A stretch of DNA of 64,000 bases. It comes from Eopsaltria australis. Its lineage: Eukaryota > Chordata > Aves > Passeriformes > Petroicidae. Shown here piece after piece: positions 43,052 to 51,805 of this stretch. Positions within the stretch are counted from its first letter, which is position 1. Every line of letters starts with the position of its first letter. The position numbers were made by a program, and so were the translations under genes. The DNA lies in NCBI GenBank assembly GCA_034509425.1, contig JAVTVJ010001730.1, forward strand, positions 1 through 64,000, written 5' to 3'. A model generated the notes under the pieces. The model was not told the DNA's origin and did no database searches. It saw only the letters and a program-made list of their open reading frames with translations.

Positions 43052-45870
43052 TCAATACATCTTGTCCTTGAGGAACTCCAGGAACTCCAGCAGGTTCCCA
43101 AAGAACCTCAGCAGGATGGCTTTGGGGAATGAAATTGTTATGAGTGTGTTCCGTTTTGGTTCGTCTTCTGGTTCTGGTTTTGGTACTGGTGTTGGTTTTG
43201 GTGTTGGTTCTGGTTCTTCTTCATCTTCTTCTTCGTCTTCTTCGTCTTCGTCTTCGTCTTCGTCTTCGTCTTCGTCTTCTTCTTCTGGTTCTGGTATCGG
43301 TTCCGGTTCTGGTATCGGCACCGGTTCTGGTTCCGGCTCTGGTTCTGGTTCTGGTTTTGGTTTTGGTATTGGTATCGGTTCTGGTTGCAGTATTGGTTCT
43401 GGTTCTGGTTCAGGTTCTGGTTCGGGTTCCATTTCTGGCGGCTCATCCTGGACGGTGGGCACGGGGAATGACTCTGGCGGTGGAGCCTCTGTTTTGGGCG
43501 GCAAAAATCCCATCTGGACGTGGATCCAGGTGTGGAAGTGCTGGGTGGACGTGAACACCCCGGGCCGTTTGTCACCGGCACAGCCCTTGCCCCAGCCGGC
43601 CAGTCCCACCAGCCAGAAGTAGTCACCGACGTTGTCCTTGCAGACCAGAGGACCCCCGATGTCCCCCTGTGCCAGGAGAGAGGGGTCAGGGGCTGCTCCA
43701 CGGTCACAGCCACACCCCGGGGGAAACTGGGAGCACTGGGTGGGCACTGGGCCTTGGGGACAAGGGGACAACGGGACAGGGATACAGGGATGGGGAAGGG
43801 AAGGGCCATCCTGGGATATGGGACAAGGTGGGTCATGCTAGGGGCTCAGGGATCCTTGTGCTGGGTCTGAGGGGATTCAATGGGGCCGGGTTTGGGGCAC
43901 TGAGGGGATTTAATGGGGCCCAGTTTGGGGCTCTGAGGGGATTCAATGGGGCCCAGTTTGGGGCTCTGAGGGGATTCAATGGGGCCCAGTTTGGGGCTCT
44001 GAGGGGATTCAATGGGCCGGGGTTTTGGGCACTGAGGGGATTCAATGGGCCGGGATTTGGGGGGCCTTCTGACGTGGGATTCAATGGGCTAGTTTGGGGC
44101 TCTGAGGGATTCAATGGGCCCAGTTTTGGGGCTCTGAGGGGATTTCCAATGGGGCCGCAAGTTTTGGGGCTCGAGGGATTCAAGATGGGGCCTGGGTTTG
44201 GGGCTCTGATGGGGATCAATGGGCCACAGTTTGGGGCTCTGACGGAATTCAGTGGCCCAGTTTTGGGCTCTGAGGGGGATTCAATGGGGCTGAGTTTGGG
44301 GCTCTGAGGGGATTCAAAGGGGCTGAGTTTGGGGCTCTGAGGGGATTCAATGGGGCCCAGTTTGGGGCTCTGAGGGGATTCAATGGGGCCCAGTTTGGGG
44401 CTCTGAGGGGATTCAGTGGGGCTGAGTTTGGGGCTCTGAGGGGATTCAATGGGGCCCAGTTTGGGGCTCTGAGGGGATTCAGTGGGGCCCAGCTGGGGCT
44501 CGGGGTCCCTGAGCTCGCACCTGGCAGGTGTCGATGCCGCCCCGCGGGTACCCCGCGCACAGGTCCTGGGGGTGCACGGCCCCCCCGTACCAGCGGCTGC
44601 TGTTGCACAGCTGGACGTCGATGAGCCGCACCTTGGCCTCCTGCAGCACTGCGCCCGGGATGGCGCCTGGGGGCACAGAGGGCACGGAGGGCACTGAGCA
44701 CCGGGCACCTCCCTGGGCCATGTCCCTGTCCCATTGTGTCCCTCCCTGGGACTCAAGGCCCAGCTCTACCAGGCCCAGCTCCTGCAGCTTTGGCCTCTGC
44801 TTGGGGCCACCCCGGCCGTGTCCCCGTGGTTCCCAGCTTCTCCCCAGCCCCGCGCGGGCACTGACCGCTGCCCGGGGCGGCTCTCCAGCCCGCGATGTAG
44901 CAGGTTTTCAGCTCGGCCACTGCCAGGGAGCTGTCGGGCACACAGGCCACCTGGATGTAGTCACTGCACTCCACGCGCTGCTCCAGCTCCACCAGGGCAA
45001 TGTTGTTCCTCTCCGTGTCAGCGTTGTATCTTTTGTGAATCAGGACCTTCTGGATGTGGCGCCGCTCAGCCTCGGGGCCCGGCTTGGTCAGATCGGTGGC
45101 CCCGATCACCACCTCCCAGCTGGAGGTGTCCCTGAGGAGCAGGAGACGGAGGAAGGGGTGACAGGGAGCAGAGCCAGGGCAGCACAATTCCCTTTCTGCA
45201 CTGCACACCTGCCCCTGCTCTGGGGACAGCCCTGACCCTGCTGTGGGGACACTCCTGACCCTGTCCCTGGTGTGGGGACGCCCCTGGCCCTGCTGAGGGG
45301 ACACCCCTAACCCTGCTGTGGGGACACTCCTGACACTGCTGAGGGGACACCTCTAACCCTGCTGTGGGGACACTCCTGACCCTGCTGAGGGGACACCTCT
45401 GTCCCTGCCTCTCCTTACCCGGCCCCGATGAAGCACTGAGCCACCGTGAGCACCCAGCGCGGGTGGATGAGGGACCCTGCACACATGTGCCATGTGCCAT
45501 TCTCCAGGGTGGCCTGGATGCTGACAATGCCAGGCCAGGTCCCTGTAGGGACACCGGGGCCATCCGTGATGAGGGAGGTGACATCGGAAGAGACCAAGGT
45601 CGCGTAGTCACCATCGGAGGAGTCGTCATTGGGAATCAGCGAGCTGTGGTCGAAAGCCAAGGGCCGGAGCCCGCAGATCCCTCTGGAAGCACAGAGCCAT
45701 CACTGCCCTGCTCGGGGACAGCAGGGACAGGGACCCCCGAGGGGCCCATCTGTCCCCAGGGAAGCCCCGAGTGTCCCCGAGCCCCCTGGGGCCACTGACC
45801 TGCAGGTGTCCCAGGAGGCCCAGACGGGCCTGGCCAGGCCCAGCAGGACGAGCAGCCCCAGCAAAGCCAT
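43052..45870 (-). CDS. ACR-like: Acrosin-like serine protease homologue, copy 3 (predicted inactive, long acidic tail)
   Basis: Five exons, transcript order: 45,870-45,800; 45,682-45,419; 45,131-44,866; 44,666-44,521; 43,666-43,052; 453 codons plus stop. The signal peptide matches the other copies. Active-site positions: WVLTVAQC (His57 is Gln), ERNNIAL (Asp102 is Asn), GDIGGPL (Ser195 is Ile). The linker after CGLRP is Asp/Ser-rich ([12 protein letters not shown]) without VVGG. The fold cysteines, NGTW and the IDTCQ pocket are kept. Exon 5 is about 240 bp longer than in copy 1 and encodes a Pro-Glu repeat ([19 protein letters not shown]), then a run of Asp/Glu ([15 protein letters not shown]) from a GTCTTC microsatellite, then [12 protein letters not shown]...FLEFLKDK. 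Exon 4 starts GAIPGAV, differing from GAPGPRL/APGPRL of the others. Mammalian acrosin also has a Pro-rich tail, but not an acidic one. Confidence 0.85.
43195..43445. repeat. Coding microsatellite in exon 5 of copy 3
   Basis: Plus strand: gttctggttctggt words followed by ttcgtcttcgtcttcgtctt. In frame on the minus strand these encode Pro-Glu dipeptides and an Asp-Glu run, so length changes in multiples of 6 bp keep the frame. Confidence 0.9.
43860..44500. repeat. 33-bp minisatellite in intron 4 of copy 3
   Basis: About 19 units of the shared 33-bp motif; units in the middle (44,040-44,280) are degenerate with indels, while both ends are regular. Confidence 0.92.
45240..45415. repeat. Short tandem repeat in intron 2 of copy 3
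   Basis: About seven units of roughly 24 bp (ctgctgtggggacactcctg accc) lie between exons 2 and 3. The matching introns of the other copies have one or two such words. Confidence 0.75.
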
Positions 45871-45952
45871 GGGTGCCAGCGCAGGTGGCAGAGCCAGAGC
45901 ACAGGTGGCACCTGTGGCACTCACGGCTTCCGTGGTGCCACCAGGCCGGGGC

Positions 45953-45960
45953 TGATGTCA
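45953..45960 (-). promoter_or_regulatory. CRE-like site, acrosin-like copy 3 promoter
   Basis: TGACATCA on the minus strand, 83 bp before the ATG. Confidence 0.45.
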
Positions 45961-46679
45961 CAGAGGGGCCGGTTCCATGTGGCCTCGGGTGGGGGAGAGG
46001 GGCAGCACAGAGCGGTGGAACCATGGAAGGGTTTGGGGTGGGAGGGACCTCGAGGATCCCGCTGGAGCAGAGGGAATGTCCTGGATCCAGGGATCCCAGC
46101 TGGGTCCCCTGGGACTGAGGGCACAGCCGGGGAAGTGGCATGAGGGGTCCTGGCAAGCTCAGAGGCAGCACCTGGTGACAGAGGGGACACCCACAGGTGG
46201 CAGTGGCAGCTCAGGGTGGCACCTCCGTGTCCCTGGGGACTCCCGGACTCGCAGCTCCAGCTGTTCTCATTCCTGTCCCTCTCAGTGAGTTTTCCCAGGA
46301 ATGGGACACCTGAGGCTCTGCTGGGGAATCCTGGCCTGGAGAAGTTTCTCCTCTCTCCACCTGCCAGGCCCATCCTCCCCTCTCCTCCCTGGCTTCCTCT
46401 CCCCTCCCCAAACCCCAGGCCCAACCCCACCCTTTTTTCCCAAATTCTCTTGTTTTTGCCAGGAGACTGAAGCAGATGGACAACAAGGATCACTGGGAAC
46501 AGGAGCAACTCTATTTCAAGAACCAACTGAATTCACCATCGGGGTGGGCTCAGGGCAGGAGCGTGGGCAGCACTCAGCAGCCCTGGGCACCGGGGCTGAC
46601 TTTGGCATCACAGCCATAGCCCCAGCTGGGACTGCTGGAGATCCTCTGCATCCACAACTGGATCTGCTCTCCCTCCTGA

Positions 46680-49600
46680 TCATCCCAGTTTGTCCTTTAG
46701 GAACTCCAGGAACACCTGCATACTCTCAAAGAACGCCAGCAGGATGGATTTTGGGAATGAAATTGTTATGAACGGGTCCGGTTCTGGTTCTGGTGACGCC
46801 TCGATGACAGCCAGGGTCAGGGCCGGGGTCGGGGCCAGGATCGGGGTCGGGCTCGGGATCGGGACTGGCTCCGTTGGTGTCGGGGCCGGCTCTGTCGGTG
46901 TCGGGGCCAGGTCTGGTGGCACCAATCCCAGCTGGACCTGGATCCATCCACGGAAGTGCTGGGTGGACGTGAACACTCCAGGGCGTTTCTCTCCGGTGCA
47001 GCCCTTGCCCCAGCTGGCCAGTCCCACCAGCCAGAAGTAGTCACCAACACGGTCCTTGCAGACCAGGGGACCCCCGATGTCCCCCTGTGCCGGGAGAGAA
47101 GGGTCAGGGGCTGCTCCAGGTCACAGCCACACCCCAGGGAACACTGGGTGGGTTTGTGGGCAGTGCCAGGCCTTGGGGACAAGAGGACAGTGGGACAGGG
47201 ACACAGGGATGGGGAGGGGTAGTCCTGGGATGTGGGACAGGGATCCAGGCATGGAAAAAGGAACAGCAGCCCCTGGACACAGACAGGGATGTGGGGATGA
47301 GGCAGGGAAGGGAGCATCTGCTGTGGTGGGACAGGGGCTGGGAGGGCACTGAGCCTGTCCCGGCCTGTGCAGGGTGTGAGGGGATTCAATGGGGGAGAGA
47401 AAGGGAAGGGCAGCCCAGAGGAACAGGAGAGGGATCTGGAGATTGGGAAGGGAAGGACAGCCCCAGGATATGGGACAGGACAGGGACACAGGGATGGGGA
47501 AGGACAGGGCAGCCCCAGCAATGGTGGGACAGGGGCTGGGAGGGCTCTGGGCCAGGCCCGGCCTGTGCTGACTCTGAGGGGATTCAATGGGGCTGAGTTT
47601 GGGGCTCTGAGAGGATTCAATGGGGCCCAGTTTGGGGCTCTGAGGGGATTCAATGGGGCCGGGTTTGGGGCTCTGAGGGGATTGAATGGGGCCGGGTTTG
47701 GGGCTCTGAGGGGATTCAGTGGGGCCCAGTTTGGGGCTTGAGGGGAGTTACAATGGGCCAGTTTTGGGGGCTCTGAAGGGAGATTCAGTGGGCCCGGTTT
47801 TTGGGGCTCTGGGCTCTGAGGGGATTTCAATGGGCCCAGTTTGGCGTACTGGGGGATTCAGTGGGCCCAGTTTTTTGGCTGCTGAGGGATTCAGTGGGGC
47901 CACAGTTTTTGGGCTCTGAGGGGATGTCAATGGGGCCAGTTTGGGCTCTGAGGGGATTCAGTGGGGGCCAGTTTGGGCTGCTGAGGGATTAGTGGGGCCA
48001 GCTGGGGCTCTGAGTGGATTAATGGGCGCGTCATTTGGGGCTCTGAGGGGGAGTTTCAGTGGGCCCAGCTGGGGCTACTGAGGGATTCAAGTTGGGCCTC
48101 AGCTGGGGGATCTGAGGGGATTCAATGGGGCTCCAAGTTTGGGCTCTGAGGGATTCATGGGGCCCAGTTTGGGGATCTGAAGGGGATTCAATGGGGCCCA
48201 GTTTGGGCTTGATGGGGATTCAATGGGGCCAGTTTGGGGCTCTGAGGGGATTCATGGGCTGAGGGGATTCAGTGGGGCCCAGCTGGGGCTCTGAGGGGAT
48301 TCAATGGGGCCCAGTTTGGGGCTCTGAGGGGATTCAGTGGGGCCCAGCTGGGGCTCTGAGGGGATTCAGTGGGGCCCAGTTTGGGGCTCTGAGGGGATTC
48401 AATGGGGCCCAGTTTGGGGCTCTGAGGGGATTCAATGGGGCCCAGTTTGGGGTTCAGGGCTCTGAGGGGATTCAATGGGGCTGAGTTCGGGGCTCTGAGG
48501 GGATTCAGTGGGGCCCAGCTGGGGCTCGGGGTCCCTGAGCTCGCACCTGGCAGGTGTCGATGCCGCCCCGCGGGTACCCCGCGCACAGGTCCTGGGGGTG
48601 CACGGCCCCCCCGTACCAGCGGCTGCTGTTGCACAGCTGGACGTCGATGAGCCGCACCTTGGCCTCCTGCAGCACCAGGCGTGGGCCGGGAGCTGCGGGC
48701 ACAGAGGGCACTGAGCAGCGGCCCCTGGCTGGCTCGGGGGCCCTGTGGGGCCGAGCCCCTGGCCCGGGGCCGGGCCGTGCCCCCGCAGAGCCCCTGTCCC
48801 GCCGTGTCCCTCCCTGCCCAGCCGGGGCTCCGGGGCACGGCCCGGGCCCGGCTCTGCTCGGGGCCAGCCCGGCCGCGTGCCCAGAGCTGGGCCTGGGCCC
48901 CGAGCCCCGCGCGGGCACTGACCGCTGCCCGGGGCGGCTCTCCAGCCCGCGATGTAGCAGGTTTTCAGCTCGGCCACTGCCAGGGAGCTGTCGGGCACGC
49001 AGCCCAGCTGGATGTAGTCGCTGCACTCCACGCGCTGCTCCAGCTCCAGCAATGCAATGTTGTTCCTGGCCATGGCAGCCACGTACTGCGGGTGCACCAG
49101 GAGCCTCTTGATGTGGCGCACCTCGGCCTTGGGGCCTGGCTGGGCCAGGTCTGTGGCCCTGATCACCACCTTCCAAATGGAAACATTCCTGGGGAACACA
49201 TGGAGAGGAGGGCGACAGGAGCGGAGCCATGGGATGTGGCAGCCCAGCAGCTGCTGTGCTGTGGGGACAGCCCTGTCCCTCTGTGTCCTTACCGAGACAC
49301 GAAGAAGCACTGAGCCACCGTGAGCACCCACCGTGGGTGGATGAGGGACCCTGCACACATGTGCCATGTGCCATTCTCCAGGGTGGCCTGGATGCTGACA
49401 ATGCCAGGCCAGGTCCCTGCGGGAACACCAGGGCCATCCGTGATGAGGGAGGTGGCATCGGAAGAGCCCAAGGTCGCGTAGTCACTGTCTGAGGGTTCGT
49501 CATTGGGAATCAGCGAGCTGTGGTCGAAAGCCAAGGGCCGGAGCCCACAGGTCCCTCTGGAAGCACAGAGCCATCACTGCCCTGCTCGGGGACAGCAGGG

Positions 49601-49744
49601 ACAGGGACCCCCGAGGGGCCCACCTGTCCCCAGGGAAGCCCCGAGTGTCCCCGAGCCCCCTGGGGCCACTGACCTGCAGGTGTCCCAGGAGGCCCAGACG
49701 GGCCCGGCCAGGCCCAGCAGGACGAGCAGCCCCAGCAAAGCCAT
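46680..49744 (-). CDS. ACR-like: Acrosin-like serine protease homologue, copy 4 (predicted inactive)
   Basis: Five exons, transcript order: 49,744-49,674; 49,556-49,293; 49,188-48,923; 48,692-48,547; 47,084-46,680; 383 codons plus stop. Active-site positions: WVLTVAQC (His57 is Gln), ARNNIAL (Asp102 is Asn), GDIGGPL (Ser195 is Ile). The exon 2 linker (NDEPSDSDYATLGSS) is very close to copy 3, so these two are probably the most recent pair for exon 2, while exon 3 (IKRLLVHPQY, ARNN) is closer to copies 1 and 2. The tail is a Pro-Thr repeat (APTPTEPAPTPTEP, PILAPTPAL) ending DPFITISFPK and FLEFLKDK. Exon 3 starts NVSIW, giving an extra N-glycosylation motif. Structural cysteines and IDTCQ are kept. 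The AT-rich island lies just upstream. Confidence 0.85.
47565..48520. repeat. 33-bp minisatellite in intron 4 of copy 4 (longest)
   Basis: Roughly 28 units. The central part (47,740-48,270) is highly degenerate with many 1-3-base indels, and both flanks are regular. The pattern of clean edges and eroded centre is shared with copy 3. Confidence 0.92.
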
Positions 49745-49826
49745 GGGTGCCAGCGCAGGTGGCAGAGCCAGAGCACAGGTGGCACCTGTGGCACTCGCGG
49801 CTTCCGTGGTGCCACCAGGCTGGGGC

Positions 49827-49834
49827 TGATGTCA
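49827..49834 (-). promoter_or_regulatory. CRE-like site, acrosin-like copy 4 promoter
   Basis: TGACATCA on the minus strand, 83 bp before the ATG. Confidence 0.45.
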
Positions 49835-49854
49835 CAGAGGGGCAGCTCAGAGTC

Positions 49855-49978
49855 CTGGAACCTTGGAATGGTCGGGGTGGGAGGGACCTTAACCGCTGCC
49901 TGGTGCCACCACTGCCATGGGCGGGGCCACCTCCCGCTGGCCCCGGGGGCTCCAGGGTGGCCTTGGGCTGGTGGCACC
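49855..49978 (+). mobile_element. CR1-like fragment upstream of copy 4
   Basis: ccttggaatggtcggggtgg, gagggaccttaa, ccatgggcggggccacctcc and ctccagggtggcctt match the fragment upstream of copy 1 (29,612-29,785), in the same orientation relative to the gene. Copies 2 and 3 keep only its promoter-proximal end. Confidence 0.55.
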
Positions 49979-49979
49979 T

Positions 49980-51055
49980 CGAAATTAAATATAGAGATAG
50001 ATGCACCATAAATAATTAATCATTAGCACTCTTGCTGCTTCATTAGGTGTAATTTATAATAATTCATGATAGTCCAATGTATTTGTCTCGCTGGTAACCT
50101 CACTGTAGCATTAATTACCACTAATATTGCTGCAAAATGCTATTAATACATAAAATAAGATGTATTTATAGCTTATTAATATAAATACAGATTATTGCTA
50201 ATAATTTATGTTAATTATATTACTATAGTCCTATTGCTCACAATATATTTTTCCTATTAGTTTGTATTACCACTGATGTTTGTATTTTAATTGCTAATGA
50301 TGTTACTAGGTTAGGATTACTAATAATAATCTGTGTTCTTTCTATTAATTTATATTCTTATTACTAGTCTGTATTATTACCACTAATATCACTCTATTAA
50401 TTACCACTCTCGGTACTACATTGTGATTATTAATAGCAGTATTAATACTGATAATCTGTATTTTTACCAATTCTTTTATTATCTGATAGTACCACTAATA
50501 TTAATTATTACTAATGCTGACTGTGTTTTATATTACAGTGAGATTGGGTAATAACAGTCATTAATAATAAGAGTAATTTATAGTAATTTTAAGAAATTTA
50601 TGGAAACAAAGACTCCAATCCATGTAGTAAGTGGAAAGACATTTAATAGTGTTTTGTCCTATCTTAATGCCATGATATATATTATATTATATTTATATAA
50701 GATATTATATTATATTATATTATATTATATTATATTATATTACATTACATTACATTGTATTAATTTTTCTATTATTTACATTAATTAATTATATTATCTA
50801 TATTAAATAATTTATATTATATTTTCATTCTATTACATTTATTATCCTATCTATATTATTCCATATTATTCCATCATATATTAAGATCCATTTTCTATAT
50901 AATATAAAACGTGTAGTTTTTCCATATCCTTCACACAACACAAAACCATTTCCATATATTATAGAATCCCACGCACACTTTTAAACACATTAAAATATAA
51001 ACTTACAATCAATTGTACCAATATCTTGTACGGAACATGTGAATAAGGAATGGGA
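49980..51055. other. AT-rich island at the end of the acrosin-like array
   Basis: About 1.07 kb of very AT-rich DNA begins abruptly where array homology stops. It recurs around the words ttaattaccactaatattgc and accactaatattaattatta and contains a clean (atatt)n run at about 50,690-50,745. No open frame of interest and no recognised transposon termini. Confidence 0.8.
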
Positions 51056-51805
51056 TCAGACCTTTTCCGGTATTTCCCGTTGTGGGTGGGGATGGGGCAG
51101 GGCCGGGTGGGCAGAGCGCATCTGGGTGGGGCAGAGCCGGGCAGGGCACATCTGGGCAGCACGCGGCTGGCAGGGCCACACCTGAGTCACAGCTGGCAGG
51201 GGCACAGCTGCACGTGACGCAGCCGGGCTGGGGCACGAGCACATCTGGATGAGCGGGGCACATCTGGATGAGCGGGGCGGGGCCGGGGCGGGCCCGGGGC
51301 TGAGCGCGGCACGGGCGGGCAGGCGACAACCGGAGCCACGGTGAGGGGCGCGGGGCCGGGGGGCTCCCGCTGCCCGGGCGGGGACGGGGCTGGGGGTGTC
51401 CCCTCTCCTCGGGTGGGACCGGGGGCGTCCCCTCTCCCCGGGTGGAGGTGTCCCCCATCCCCGGGCGGGTGCGGGGCGGGATCTGCCGGGTCTGCGACCA
51501 CCGCGGGGGCCGAGGGGCCGGGGCCTGCTGCCAACCGCGCTGCCCCGCAGCCGCCCCGCCCCCTGCCCAGCCCCCGGCCCCAGAATCCCCCTGCCCTAGA
51601 ACGGCACAGCCCCCAGCCCCGTAACCCCCCTGCCCTCACCGCGTGTGAGGGGTTGGGTGCCCCCGGGGTCCCTCCCTCTCCATGGAGAGCTTTGTTTGGG
51701 GTGCCCCCAGGGTTTTGGGGTGCCCCCGGGGTTTTGGGGTGCCCCGCTGCTGAGGGTGCCGTGCCCGCGCCCCCCAGGAGCCGCCCGGGTCCGGATACCG
51801 GCAGG
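51056..51805 (+). promoter_or_regulatory. CpG-rich 5' region of the Ig-domain gene
   Basis: GC- and CpG-rich sequence begins right after the AT island. It contains gggcacatctgg[a/g] repeats (51,115-51,280) and a CpG-dense part at 51,270-51,600. A noncoding first exon could lie here, for example around gagccacggtgagg at 51,335-51,345, which has a good donor. No TATA box was placed. Confidence 0.4.

Noticed and set aside
43138..43836. Asn/Gln-rich (NQNQNQ, prion-like) minus-strand frame
   Set aside because: It is the wrong frame of exon 5 of acrosin-like copy 3; the spliced frame gives Pro-Glu and Asp-Glu repeats.
29922..49744. Calling the acrosin-like copies pseudogenes
   Set aside because: All four keep open frames, phase-compatible GT-AG introns, signal peptides and structural cysteines; only catalytic residues are lost, and the Ser change is shared.
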